This document shows positions 18,117 to 26,545 of a DNA stretch of 64,000 nucleotides, piece after piece (within the stretch, counting starts at the first letter, position 1; every line of letters starts with the position of its first letter). A program made the position numbers and the translations under genes. The DNA comes from Pimelobacter simplex (lineage in GTDB: Bacteria; Actinomycetota; Actinomycetes; Propionibacteriales; Nocardioidaceae): contig NZ_CP096276.1 in NCBI RefSeq assembly GCF_024662235.1, positions 2,294,001 through 2,358,000 of the forward strand, in the 5' to 3' direction. The notes beneath the pieces were generated by a model that worked only from the letters and a program-made list of their open reading frames with translations, was not told the origin of the DNA and ran no database searches.

Positions 18117-18622
18117 GCACCGAGACCACGACCCCCGAGACCCTCATCGAGGCCGACCCCGACGTCCCCACCGTGCGGATGGTCCGCGAGTTCGACGCCC
18201 CGCGCGAGCTCGTCTTCCGCGCCCACGTCGAGCCCGAGCTCGTGAAGCAGTGGATGGGCCCCGACTCGATCGGGATGGACATCGACGTGTGGGACATCCG
18301 CACCGGCGGCGAGTACCGCTACACCGCCACCCGCGAGGGCGAGGAGATCGCGCACTTCTACGGCGCGGTGCACCGGGTCAACGAGAACGAGAAGATCGTG
18401 CAGACCTTCGGCTTCGAGGAGATGCCCGACGCGGTCAGCCTCGACACCATGGTGTTCGTCGAGCTGCCCGGCGGCCGCACCCGCATCGAGGCGCTCTCGG
18501 TCGTCTACGACTTCGAGTCCCGCGCCGGCATGCTCGCCAGCGGCATGGAGGTCGGCGTCAACGAGGGCTACGCCGCCCTCGACCGCCTCCTCGCCCGCCT
18601 CGTCGCGGAGACCGGCCGGTGA
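18113..18622 (+). CDS. SRPBCC (AHSA1-like) protein
   Basis: 169 residues, start MSTETTTPETLIEADPDVPT. START/Bet v1-like AHSA1 signature: VREFDAPRELVFRAHVEPEL, then WMGPDSIGMDIDVWDIRTGG and the C-terminal EGYAALDRLLARL helix. Such proteins form a hydrophobic ligand cavity and are commonly paired with ArsR regulators. Ligand unknown. Translationally coupled on both sides by 4-bp overlaps. Confidence 0.9.
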   Translation: MSTETTTPETLIEADPDVPTVRMVREFDAPRELVFRAHVEPELVKQWMGPDSIGMDIDVWDIRTGGEYRYTATREGEEIAHFYGAVHRVNENEKIVQTFGFEEMPDAVSLDTMVFVELPGGRTRIEALSVVYDFESRAGMLASGMEVGVNEGYAALDRLLARLVAETGR

Positions 18623-19182
18623 GCGCCGCCGAGGAGCACCGCTCGATCGCCGGCACCTTCGGCGACAAGGTGCGCGGGGTCGGCGCCGGCGGCTGGGACG
18701 CGGCCACGCCCGTCGCGCAGTGGCAGGCGCGCGACGTCGTACGGCACCTGGTGGAGTGGTTCCCGGCGTTCCTCGCCGACGGCTCGGACCTGCGCCTGAC
18801 CCCCGGTCCCTCCGTCGACGACGACCCCGTCGCCGCGTGGGAGCACCACGCCACCGGGGTCCAGGCCGTCCTCGACGACCCGGCCAACGCCGACCTCACC
18901 TTCGCCCACCCACGGCTCCCCGCGATGCCGCTGCCCCGGGCGATCTCGGAGTTCTACACCGGCGACGTCTTCATGCACACCTGGGACCTCGCCCGCGCGA
19001 CCGGTCAGGACGACCGGCTCGACGAGGAGCGCTGCCAGGTGATGTTCACCGGCATGGAGCCGATGGACGAGATGCTGCGCCAGAGCGGCCAGTACGGCGC
19101 CCGGGTCGCCGTACCGGAGGACGCGAGCTGGCAGGACCGGCTGATCGGGTTCATCGGCCGCGACCCGCAGTGGCGGCCCTGA
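18619..19182 (+). CDS. DinB/TIGR03086-like mycothiol-type protein
   Basis: 187 residues from GTG 18619 (VSAAEEHRSIAGTFGDKVRG). It has the pattern WQARDVVRHLVEWFPAFLAD in helix 2, EFYTGDVFMHTWDLARATGQ near the C-terminus and the ending ASWQDRLIGFIGRDPQW, as in the TIGR03086/maleylpyruvate-isomerase-like metal-binding family. His residues in RHL and MHTWD are the likely metal ligands. Third gene of the ArsR operon; the 3' end overlaps a convergent lipoprotein gene by 32 bp. Confidence 0.85.
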   Translation: MSAAEEHRSIAGTFGDKVRGVGAGGWDAATPVAQWQARDVVRHLVEWFPAFLADGSDLRLTPGPSVDDDPVAAWEHHATGVQAVLDDPANADLTFAHPRLPAMPLPRAISEFYTGDVFMHTWDLARATGQDDRLDEERCQVMFTGMEPMDEMLRQSGQYGARVAVPEDASWQDRLIGFIGRDPQWRP

Positions 19183-19765
19183 CAGCCGGCCCAGCCGGGC
19201 GTCGCTGGCCCGGGCACGGCGCACCGGCGCCGACGCTGACCTCGGTCGACCGCGCCCCGACGTGCACCCGCAGCCGCACGCAGGAAGGGCGGGTCAGGTA
19301 CAGGCCGCCGGTGAAGACGCGCCAGCCCGGCGTACGCGGGCACGGTCGCGCCGTGAACCTCGCACCCGGCTCCGTCTCGCCCCAACCGAGCAGCAGGGGC
19401 GGCTCTCCCGCGTCGCCGCTGCCCGGGACCTGCTCGATCACGATCGGCTCGTCGCCGCGGAGCAGCAGGGCGGTCTTCGCGAACAGCACGCCCGCACCGG
19501 CCCCGTCGCCCGCCTGCTGTGCGCGGCGTGCGGTCCGCGCCGTGGGGAGCCCCACGGCGCCGAGAACGGCTTCGTATCCACGAGGCAGGGTCCGTTGCCG
19601 GGCGATGGACATGTCGCACCACGTGCGCTGCGGAGTTTCGGTGTCACGCGCGACCGCACTATCGGGCTCGCTCGACCGCGAAGGCGCCGACGCCTCCGAG
19701 CAACCGGTCACGGCGACAATGCCGAGCACGGCGACGAGCGCCCTTGTCCGAATTCCCGAAATCAT
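19151..19765 (-). CDS. Putative lipoprotein of unknown function
   Basis: 204 residues, start MISGIRTRALVAVLGIVAVT, with a lipobox AVTGC placing the mature N-terminal Cys near residue 22. The rest is unrecognised, with a CDMSIARQR segment, GEPPLLLGWGETEPGARFTA and a GGLYLTRPSCVRLRVHVG beta region, and an Arg-rich C-terminus that overlaps the convergent DinB-like gene. The lipobox is what separates this frame from a chance shadow. Confidence 0.65.
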   Translation of the reverse strand: MISGIRTRALVAVLGIVAVTGCSEASAPSRSSEPDSAVARDTETPQRTWCDMSIARQRTLPRGYEAVLGAVGLPTARTARRAQQAGDGAGAGVLFAKTALLLRGDEPIVIEQVPGSGDAGEPPLLLGWGETEPGARFTARPCPRTPGWRVFTGGLYLTRPSCVRLRVHVGARSTEVSVGAGAPCPGQRRPAGPAVRAATAGRGR

Positions 19766-19876
19766 CGGTCCGCTCCTCGCGCATTGACCGGCACACCCGA
19801 ATTCCTGCTCGCCCCAAGGTACCTTCGGCCAGCACTCCTGTGTCGCGCTGTCGGTGCCGGGTCCTAGCCTCGTCCC

Positions 19877-20233
19877 ATGGCGTACGACGAGCAGCTGGCG
19901 GCCCGGCTCCGCGACCTCCTGGTCGACGAGCCGAGCCTCGCGGGTCACGAGGTGACCGAGCAGAAGATGTTCGGCGGGCTGGGCTTCATGGTCGGCGGCA
20001 ACATGGCCGTCGCCGCGTCCGGCCAGGGCGGGATCATGGTCCGCGTCGCGCCCGACGAGACCGAGCACTACGTCGAGACCACCGCCGCGGTCCCGATGGA
20101 GATGCAGGGCCGCAGCATGCGCGGCTGGCTCCGGGTCGACGCCGACGACGTGCTCGAGGACACCGCGCTCGGGACGTGGGTCGGCATCGGGGCGGCCTAC
20201 GCCGCGAGCCTGCCGCCCAAGCCGAAGAAGTGA
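19877..20233 (+). CDS. TfoX N-terminal-domain protein
   Basis: 118 residues, start MAYDEQLAARLRDLLVDEPS. Matches the TfoX/Sxy N-terminal domain family: VTEQKMFGGLGFMVGGNMAV, the GRSMRGWLRVDADDV region, and a Lys-rich PPKPKK tail. In proteobacteria the full Sxy protein is a competence regulator, but this stand-alone domain is common in actinobacteria and has no assigned role. Overlaps the MFS gene by 4 bp (GTGA). Confidence 0.88.
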   Translation: MAYDEQLAARLRDLLVDEPSLAGHEVTEQKMFGGLGFMVGGNMAVAASGQGGIMVRVAPDETEHYVETTAAVPMEMQGRSMRGWLRVDADDVLEDTALGTWVGIGAAYAASLPPKPKK

Positions 20234-21507
20234 GGGCCTTCTGGGGCGCCCTGCCCACGGAAGGCCGGTGGCTGCTGTCCACGGTCGCCATCCAGACCCT
20301 CGGTCGCGGCCTGACCCTGCCGTTCACCCTGATCTACCTCCACGAGGTGCGCGGCTTCGACCTCGGCCTGTCCGGCACGCTCATGGCGCTCATCGCCGTC
20401 GTCGGATTCCTGGTCACCGGCCCCGGCGGCGCCCTCACCGACCGGTACGGCGCCCGCGCGGTGCTGCTGACCGGCACGGCCGCCATGATCGCCGGCAACG
20501 TCCTGCTCGCCTTCGCCACCACGCCCGCCCTCGCGGCGGTGGCACTGGTCCTGGTCGGCTTCAACTTCGGCGTCTCGTGGCCGGGCTTCAACGCGCTCAT
20601 CGCGAGCGTGGTCAGCGGTGAGCTGCGCCAGCAGTACTTCGGCATCAACTTCGCCCTGGTCAACCTCGGCATCGGGGTCGGCGGGGTGGTCGGCGGGCTG
20701 TTCGCCGACGTGTCGCGGCCCGACACGTTCACCGCGATCTTCCTCGCCGACGCCGCCTCGGGGCTGATCCCGATGGCGCTGCTGCTCGGCCCGCTGCGCC
20801 ACGTCCACGGCCGCGCCGCGGCGCCCGCCGACGGCAGTCCCGCGCCCGCGGCGGTCGGCTACCTGACGATCCTGCGCGAGCCGGCGGTGCGCTGGCTGAC
20901 GCTGCTGACCTTCATCGGGACGTTCATCGGCTACGGCCAGCACGAGGCGGGCTTCCCCGGCTTCGCGCGCCAGGCCGCCGAGGTGTCGACGCGCACGATC
21001 GGGCTCGCGTTCGCGGTCAACACCGCGATCATCGTGGTGCTGCAGTTCGCGGTGCTCTCGCGCATCAGCGGGCGCCGCCGTACCCGGGTGATGCTGGTGA
21101 TGGCCGCGACCTGGGCGGTCGCCTGGGCGCTGCTCGGCCTCGCCGGACTGGCCCCGGGCGGACTGGCCGCCGCCACCGGCGTGATCGCCTTCATGGGGGT
21201 CTTCGCGCTGGGCGAGACCCTGCTCCAGCCCACGGTGCCGGCGATGAGCAACGACCTCGCCTCCGACCACACCCGCGGCCGCTACAACGCGCTCACCGCG
21301 GCGGCCTTCCAGGGCGGCGCGATCGCGGGACCGGTCGTGGCGGGCTTCCTGCTCCAGCACGACCTGAGCGTGGTCTACATCGCGCTCATGGTGCTGGGCT
21401 GCGCGGCGATCGCCCTGGTCGCGCTGGTCCTCGAGCGCCACGTCTCGGCGACGGTCAACGGCCAGCAGACTGAACCCGCCGCAGTCGGGGAAGGAACGCC
21501 GTCATGA
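20230..21507 (+). CDS. MFS transporter, paralogue 1
   Basis: 425 residues from GTG 20230 (VRAFWGALPTEGRWLLSTVA). Twelve predicted helices with the MFS loop motif GGALTDRYGARAVLLTG after TM2, a second signature-like ISGRRRTRVMLVM, and a central loop near residue 200 (LGPLRHVHGRA). Efflux of a small molecule is the likely role, substrate unknown. It is closely similar to the transporter at 24576-25985, including a shared IYLHEVRGFDLGL and RQQYFG.NFAL. The gene is coupled to TfoX upstream and to a lipoprotein gene downstream by 4-bp overlaps. Confidence 0.88.
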   Translation: MRAFWGALPTEGRWLLSTVAIQTLGRGLTLPFTLIYLHEVRGFDLGLSGTLMALIAVVGFLVTGPGGALTDRYGARAVLLTGTAAMIAGNVLLAFATTPALAAVALVLVGFNFGVSWPGFNALIASVVSGELRQQYFGINFALVNLGIGVGGVVGGLFADVSRPDTFTAIFLADAASGLIPMALLLGPLRHVHGRAAAPADGSPAPAAVGYLTILREPAVRWLTLLTFIGTFIGYGQHEAGFPGFARQAAEVSTRTIGLAFAVNTAIIVVLQFAVLSRISGRRRTRVMLVMAATWAVAWALLGLAGLAPGGLAAATGVIAFMGVFALGETLLQPTVPAMSNDLASDHTRGRYNALTAAAFQGGAIAGPVVAGFLLQHDLSVVYIALMVLGCAAIALVALVLERHVSATVNGQQTEPAAVGEGTPS

Positions 21508-22481
21508 CCTCCCCGCTCCGCGCTGCCGCACTCGCCGTGCTCGCGACCCCGCTGCTGGCCGCCGGCTGCACCGGCGGCTCCGGCGACCTCGCCGCCGGCG
21601 AGGTGGTGCGGGCCGCGACCGACGCCCCCGCACCCGGCAGCCCCGCCGCCCAGCGCGGCTGGACCGCCGAGCTCCAGCTCCCCGACGGGCGCCTCACCGC
21701 GCGGATCGCGCCGCTGCCCGGGACCGAGGTGGACGCCGCCGGGACCTTCGCCGACGAGGCGGTCTCGGCCGGCGACGACAGCACCCTCGTCGCGGTCTCC
21801 TGGACGACCGAGGCCGGCGCCGGCGTACCCACGGCGGCCCAGACCTCCGTCCTCGACCCGAGCGTGCCCGACGAGCTCGCGCTCGTCACCGGCGACGGCA
21901 AGGACGGGCGGCGGGTCCCGCTCGAGGTCGACGGCCTGAGCCGGAGCACCGGGTTCGTCTACGTCGCCCTCGACGATCCTGCCGACTGGGGCCTCGAGGT
22001 GGTCTTCGACGGCGTCGCCCAGTCGGTCACCGAGGACGCCCCGGCACCCCACGTCGACCCCGCCGCGCAGCCGCTCTACGACGTCCCCGCCTCCGCAGCG
22101 GCCGGCTACACGAGCTGCCGCACCACCGTGACGCCCACGTCCTTCACCCGCACCGGTGGCAGCGCCTTCTGCCGCGCCCGTACGGCGAGCTGGCCGTGGG
22201 TCGCCGGCCAGGGCTGGTCCGCGGACGGCCCGTGGCGGGTGGTCCAGCTCGAGACCACGCTCCAGCCGTCCGGCAGCGCGCCGGTGAGCGCGACCGAGGT
22301 CCGGGCGAGCGTCGACGGGCGCGCCCCCGTGGCTACGCGCGACGAGGACCGCGGCGAGAGCGGCGCGACGTCGTCCACGCTGGTGTTCACCCCTGGCGGC
22401 ACCCGGCTCGAGGTCCGCCGGACCAGCACGGTCGGGGGCGACCCGGTCACGCTGACCGGGTCGCTCCCCCTCGACCGCTGA
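21504..22481 (+). CDS. Putative lipoprotein, unknown function
   Basis: 325 residues, start MTSPLRAAALAVLATPLLAA, with a clear lipobox LLAAGC (Cys near 22) followed by a GGSGD spacer. The mature part is acidic and beta-rich, with the segments FVYVALDDPADWGLEVVFDG and a Cys pair (TSCRT, AFCRA) that may form a disulfide. No recognised domain. Translationally coupled to the MFS gene, so a role in the same transport or envelope function is possible. Confidence 0.75.
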   Translation: MTSPLRAAALAVLATPLLAAGCTGGSGDLAAGEVVRAATDAPAPGSPAAQRGWTAELQLPDGRLTARIAPLPGTEVDAAGTFADEAVSAGDDSTLVAVSWTTEAGAGVPTAAQTSVLDPSVPDELALVTGDGKDGRRVPLEVDGLSRSTGFVYVALDDPADWGLEVVFDGVAQSVTEDAPAPHVDPAAQPLYDVPASAAAGYTSCRTTVTPTSFTRTGGSAFCRARTASWPWVAGQGWSADGPWRVVQLETTLQPSGSAPVSATEVRASVDGRAPVATRDEDRGESGATSSTLVFTPGGTRLEVRRTSTVGGDPVTLTGSLPLDR

Positions 22482-22494
22482 GGCTCCGGCCTCA
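22479..22494. terminator. Short hairpin spanning both convergent stop codons
   Basis: TGAGGC-TCCG-GCCTCA: six perfect pairs with a 4-nt loop. The left TGA is the lipoprotein stop and the right TCA is the complement of the stop of the minus-strand WXG-like gene. No U tract. It could act as a weak bidirectional terminator. Confidence 0.4.
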
Positions 22495-23343
22495 GGCCTT
22501 CTGCCAGGGACCGTTGAGGTTCGGCAGGTCGACGCTGGTGAAGTCGGGCCACTTGTCGCCCTCGAAGCCGCGCTGACCGAGCTTGGCCTGGATGGCGTCC
22601 CAGTCGCCGGCGTTGCCGACGTTGAGGGTGATCCAGTAGTCGACCGCCTCCTTGACGATCGACGCCGCCTGCGAGCCCGCGGTGACGATGATCTGCACGA
22701 TCACGCCCGCGCCGCCGGTGAACCAGTTGCCGACGTCGCCGAGCTCGCCGGCCTTGCCGAGGATGGCCGCTGCCAGGTCGACCAGGTTCTTGAGCTGGGC
22801 GTTCCAGTGCTTGAGCAGGTTGACCTGGTGGTCGTCGAGCAGGTCGGCCGCCTCGGCGAACGAGTCGGACATGCCCTGCACGGCCTTGAGCTGGAACGCC
22901 GAGGTGTTCTCGTACGCCGTGTAGGCGCGGCCGGTCCAGCTCTTGGCGAGGTAGCGGTTGGCCGCGTCGATGTCGATGCGCACCTGGCCGAGCTCCTCGA
23001 CGGAGTCGCGGTAGCGGCTGGCGATGCTCGACATCCGCAGCGGGTCGCCCAGGATCGAGCCGATCGACTGCCGGATCGTCTCGGAGGCGGTCTCCCAGGC
23101 CTCGTTGATGTTGTCGATCGCGTCGTCGAAGCGCCCCTCGAGCTCGTGGCCGACCAGGCCGCCGACGATCGCGCCCGGGATGCCGCCGGCCAGGAAGCCG
23201 CCAAGGATGCCCCCCTCGGTGAGGTGGTCGTTGATGAAGTTCGCGGACTTCTCGATGAACTCGCCGATGGCCTTGTTGACGTCCTCGATGGCGTCGTTGA
23301 CCTGGGTGAGGAAGACCTGCGGGTCCTTGTCTGCGTCAGTCAT
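22492..23343 (-). CDS. WXG100-like (ESX-type) protein with a glycine-rich hydrophobic hairpin
   Basis: 283 residues, start MTDADKDPQVFLTQVNDAIE. Residues 1-45 form an amphipathic helix; about 46-70 is a glycine-zipper hydrophobic stretch (GGILGGFLAGGIPGAIVGGL). A helical hairpin follows with the WXG turn in YLAKSWTGRAYTAYENTSAF, and the Y-x-x-x-E pattern (YTAYE) close behind. Helices continue to about 215, then a C-terminal tail rich in Trp and Asp. The fold suggests a substrate or partner of type VII secretion, but no ESX machinery is in the window. Last gene of a three-gene operon. Confidence 0.7.
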   Translation of the reverse strand: MTDADKDPQVFLTQVNDAIEDVNKAIGEFIEKSANFINDHLTEGGILGGFLAGGIPGAIVGGLVGHELEGRFDDAIDNINEAWETASETIRQSIGSILGDPLRMSSIASRYRDSVEELGQVRIDIDAANRYLAKSWTGRAYTAYENTSAFQLKAVQGMSDSFAEAADLLDDHQVNLLKHWNAQLKNLVDLAAAILGKAGELGDVGNWFTGGAGVIVQIIVTAGSQAASIVKEAVDYWITLNVGNAGDWDAIQAKLGQRGFEGDKWPDFTSVDLPNLNGPWQKA

Positions 23344-23774
23344 TCGCCTGCCCGATCCTTCAGCTTGCGGAAGTTCTCGCCCTGGGTGGTGTCGGTACCG
23401 CTGAGGTCGTTCGCGGTCTCGACCAGGCCGTTGGCGAGGGTCTGGGTGATCCAGTGCCCGTCCGCCGCGCCGTTGACGAGCACCTCGTTGATCGTCTGGT
23501 GCAGCCGGCCGGCGGTGTAGAGCGTGTCCTGCATGCCGAACAGGCTCGGGTAGCCCCAGCCCTCGGAGGCGTAGCCCCACACCTTCTGCAGGGCCGCGGA
23601 GAGCCCGTCCCAGGCCACCGACGCGGTGACCAGGTCCTGGATCTCGGCCGAGAACTCGCCGTTCGCGCCGCCCGGGGGGTGCGGCTCGCCGTAGCCCGGC
23701 GGGTCGTCCGGCGGGTTCCACTGCGGCGGGACGAACGGGCCGTAGACCGGGGAGGGATTGGGGGTCGTGCTCAT
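23340..23774 (-). CDS. Proline-rich small helical protein of the WXG-like cluster
   Basis: 144 residues, start MSTTPNPSPVYGPFVPPQWN. Residues 1-40 are Pro/Gly-rich and disordered. From 41 on there are two helical segments (EIQDLVTASVAWDGLSAALQ and LHQTINEVLVNGAADGHWIT) joined by a turn containing EGWGYPSLFGM. This is the size and architecture of WXG100/ESX family partners. Overlaps both neighbours by 4 bp, so made in step with them. Confidence 0.65.
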   Translation of the reverse strand: MSTTPNPSPVYGPFVPPQWNPPDDPPGYGEPHPPGGANGEFSAEIQDLVTASVAWDGLSAALQKVWGYASEGWGYPSLFGMQDTLYTAGRLHQTINEVLVNGAADGHWITQTLANGLVETANDLSGTDTTQGENFRKLKDRAGE

Positions 23775-24364
23775 CGCCGGCCTCCTTCCTGGGCGTCGGT
23801 GAACGCCTCGTTGAGGGCGTGGCGGAGCAGGTCCGCCGGTGCGGTCGCGAGGAACTGCGCGTCGGCGTCGAGGCGGCGCAGGCCGTCGATGTAGCCGAGC
23901 TCGACCCGGATCTCGCCCTCGCGGGAGGTGCCGGTGACGGTGCGGTCGAGCCGGTCGTCGCGCCAGGCGCTGCGGGGCTGCACCGGCCCGTCGGGGGCGA
24001 CCAGCGGCGCCGCGCGGTACGCCGGCGGCGGCACCAACCGGCGCCGTCCCTCGACCAGCTCGCGGCCCCGCTCGATCTCGGCCGGGCTCAGCCGGCGGCG
24101 CTCGGCGTTGTGGGCGAGGTGGCCCAGCACCGCGCCACCGATCGCGCGCTCGAGGGCGGCGCGGAGCCCGGCCGCGTCGCGCAGCTCGGGCGCCACCGCG
24201 GTGAGCGCGGCCACCCGCACCGGCCACCCGGTCGCGTCGACCTCGATCTCCAGGCCGGTGTGCTCGTCACGGCCACCGGTCGTCTCCTCCGATGCGAACC
24301 ACTGCGGTCCCCGGATCTCGCGCTGCAGCGCGGCCCGGTCGCCGTACGTCGCGGACAAGTTCAT
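23771..24364 (-). CDS. Putative YbaB/EbfC-like protein of the WXG-like cluster
   Basis: 197 residues, start MNLSATYGDRAALQREIRGP. The central part TGLEIEVDATGWPVRVAALT followed by AAGLRAALERAIGGAVLGHL has the beta-hairpin-plus-helix character of YbaB-like domains that accompany WXG genes in many actinobacteria. A Pro-rich linker and a C-terminal helix follow. DNA binding is not demonstrated, and assignment to YbaB is tentative. First gene of the operon. Confidence 0.6.
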   Translation of the reverse strand: MNLSATYGDRAALQREIRGPQWFASEETTGGRDEHTGLEIEVDATGWPVRVAALTAVAPELRDAAGLRAALERAIGGAVLGHLAHNAERRRLSPAEIERGRELVEGRRRLVPPPAYRAAPLVAPDGPVQPRSAWRDDRLDRTVTGTSREGEIRVELGYIDGLRRLDADAQFLATAPADLLRHALNEAFTDAQEGGRR

Positions 24365-24442
24365 CGCTACCCCGTCGCTGGCTGGGCGCTCGGAGCGGGC
24401 TGCCCCGAGCATTGCCCCCAGCCTTCCTCAGCCGCTGCCGAT

Positions 24443-24457
24443 CGAACCCTCGGTTCG
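24443..24457. promoter_or_regulatory. Inverted repeat in a divergent promoter region
   Basis: CGAACC-CTC-GGTTCG, a perfect 6-bp dyad with a 3-bp spacer, in the 211-bp gap between the WXG-like operon (minus) and MFS paralogue 2 (plus). The gap is locally AT-richer near 24540-24560 (TAAAGTTTTCAACC). A regulator site is plausible; the protein is unknown. Confidence 0.35.
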
Positions 24458-24575
24458 GCACCCAAAGTGGTAGGCCGTGTGTTCCGCCACAACGAGGCCC
24501 GTTCGCGCCCGGCAGATTTCCTCCGGATCGGGCCCGAGTCGTAAAGTTTTCAACCGTGAAGCACCCGGTCCACGC

Positions 24576-25985
24576 ATGATCTCGTTGAACTCGTTCTGGG
24601 CCGCGCTTCCTCGTGAGGGACGCTGGCTGCTGTCCACCGTCGCGATCTCCACCCTCGGTCGCGGACTGGTGCTGCCGTTCACGCTGATCTACCTCCACGA
24701 GGTGCGCGGCTTCGACCTCGGCCTCGCCGGAGCGCTCATGGCGCTCATCGCCGCGGTCGCCTTCGTCGTCACCGGACCCAGCGGCGCCCTCACCGACCGG
24801 TACGGCGCCCGCGTGGTCATGCTCGGCGGCCAGGTCTGCATGGTCGCGGGCACCGCGCTCCTCGCGTTCGCCACGACGCCCGCCGCCGCGGCGGTCGCGC
24901 TGACCCTGATCGGGGTCAACTTCGGCGCCTCCTGGCCCGCCTTCAACTCGCTCATCGCGAGCGTCGTCGAGGGCGAGGTGCGCCAGCAGTACTTCGGGGT
25001 GAACTTCGCGCTCACCAACCTCGGCCTCGGCGTCGGCGGCATCGTCGGCGGGCTGTTCGCCGACGTGTCCCGGCCGGAGACCTTCACCGCGATCTACCTC
25101 GCCGACGCCGTCGCCGGACTGGTGCCGCTCGCGCTCTTCCTCGGCCCGCTGCGCCACCTGCACGGTCGCGCGCCGCGCCCGCCGCGCGACCTGGCCTGCC
25201 CCGCCGCGCCGGGCTACCGCACGATCCTGCGCAGCCCGGCCGTGCGCTGGCTGACGCTGCTGACCTTCGTCGCGACGTTCATCGGCTACGGCCAGTTCGA
25301 GGCCGGCCTGCCCGGCTTCGCCCGGGAGACCGCCGGGCTCTCCACCGGCCTGATCGGCGCCGCCTTCGCCCTCAACACGTTCGTCATCGTGGGCCTGCAG
25401 TTCGGCGTCATGCGCCGCATCCGCGGCCGCCGCCGGACCCGGGTCCTCATCGCCATGGCCGGGCTCTGGGCGGTCGCGTGGGCGCTGGTCGGCCTCGGCG
25501 GCATCGCGCCCGGCGGCCTCGTCGCCGCGATCGGGCTGCTCGGCTTCGGCCTGGTGTTCGGCCTCGGCGAGACGCTGCTCCAGCCGACCGTCCCCGCCAT
25601 CACCAACGACCTGGCCGAGGACCACCTGCGCGGTCGCGCCAACGCGATCAACGCGGGCGCCGTCCAGGCCGGCACCGTCGCCGGGCCGATCGTCGCCGGG
25701 CTGCTGCTCCAGCACGGCCAGGGCACGCTGCTCATCGCGCTCATGCTCGTCGGGTGCGCGGTGATCGTCGTCCTGGCCCGGGTGCTCGAGCGGCACCTGC
25801 CCGAGACGGTCAACGGCCGGCTCCCCGCGCCCGCACCCGCGGCTCAGGCGCAGGCTCAGGCTCAGACGGCCGGACGCGCGAACCAGAGCGTCCGGTGCGA
25901 CCAGTCCCCCGGCCCGCGGCGCTCGCCGGAGCAGACCACGATGACCACCTCCGGCGAGCCGTCCACGGCGTCCCAGCCGGGATAG
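24576..25985 (+). CDS. MFS transporter, paralogue 2
   Basis: 469 residues, start MISLNSFWAALPREGRWLLS. Twelve-helix MFS protein with GALTDRYGARVVMLGG after TM2 and very high similarity to the transporter at 20230-21507, including long identical DNA stretches around IYLHEVRGFDLGL. Paralogue 1 ends soon after its last helix, but this protein has a 50-60 residue tail that begins with an Ala-Gln repeat and reads 124 bp into the convergent sortase gene. Substrate unknown. Confidence 0.85.
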   Translation: MISLNSFWAALPREGRWLLSTVAISTLGRGLVLPFTLIYLHEVRGFDLGLAGALMALIAAVAFVVTGPSGALTDRYGARVVMLGGQVCMVAGTALLAFATTPAAAAVALTLIGVNFGASWPAFNSLIASVVEGEVRQQYFGVNFALTNLGLGVGGIVGGLFADVSRPETFTAIYLADAVAGLVPLALFLGPLRHLHGRAPRPPRDLACPAAPGYRTILRSPAVRWLTLLTFVATFIGYGQFEAGLPGFARETAGLSTGLIGAAFALNTFVIVGLQFGVMRRIRGRRRTRVLIAMAGLWAVAWALVGLGGIAPGGLVAAIGLLGFGLVFGLGETLLQPTVPAITNDLAEDHLRGRANAINAGAVQAGTVAGPIVAGLLLQHGQGTLLIALMLVGCAVIVVLARVLERHLPETVNGRLPAPAPAAQAQAQAQTAGRANQSVRCDQSPGPRRSPEQTTMTTSGEPSTASQPG

Positions 25986-26497
25986 CCGTCCTCGGCGCGC
26001 ACCTCCTCGCGCGCGCTCACCCGGTAGCAGGCGACCTTGCCGCCGGCGCCGTGCAGCACGATCCGGCCGCCCTCGCGCAGGCCGTCGAGGAGCCGGTTGC
26101 CCAGCGCCGCCCCGTTGGGCCAGGTGTGGGCGTTGAGCAGCACGTGGCCCGCGCGGCTGCCGGGCTCGATGCCGCCGAGGTCCCAGGCGACGACGTCCTT
26201 GTCGGAGACCGGCGGTACGCCGGGCACGCCCTGCGCGTCGCGCGGGAGACCCCGCACCTCCGCCCGCCGTACGACGCCGGGGACGCTGAACGCGGTCGGC
26301 ACGAACCCCCGCCGCGCCTGGCCGTCGCACACGTCGCGCGGCGGCGGGGACGGAGCCGGCGTCGCGGTGAGCGGACCGGGCTGCGGCGACACCGCCTCCG
26401 GCGCCGGCGGCTCGGCGCGCAGCAGCCACCAGACGAGGCCGGCGACCACCAGGAGCGCGACGGCACCGGCGATGCCCAGGCGGGTTCTCCACAGCAC
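25862..26497 (-). CDS. Sortase (class E/F-like)
   Basis: 211 residues from GTG 26497 (VLWRTRLGIAGAVALLVVAG). One N-terminal membrane helix (about 7-27), a Pro-rich linker, then a sortase domain with catalytic His in LLNAHTWPNG, Cys in EVVIVVCSGE and Arg in DWSHRTLWFARP. It would cleave sorting signals and join proteins to the envelope. No LPxTG-type substrate or pilin gene is seen nearby. The minus-strand open frame continues for kilobases upstream, but the hydrophobic start and neighbouring genes mark this as the real gene. Confidence 0.85.
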   Translation of the reverse strand: MLWRTRLGIAGAVALLVVAGLVWWLLRAEPPAPEAVSPQPGPLTATPAPSPPPRDVCDGQARRGFVPTAFSVPGVVRRAEVRGLPRDAQGVPGVPPVSDKDVVAWDLGGIEPGSRAGHVLLNAHTWPNGAALGNRLLDGLREGGRIVLHGAGGKVACYRVSAREEVRAEDGYPGWDAVDGSPEVVIVVCSGERRGPGDWSHRTLWFARPAV

Positions 26498-26545
26498 GCA
26501 CCCATTGTTCTCGAAGTGTCGGCGGCGTGCGCGAGGATGGTCGAC

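Noticed and set aside
22492..26497. Full type VII secretion locus
   Set aside because: No EccB/C/D/E or mycosin-like genes are present; only WXG-like partners and an unrelated sortase.
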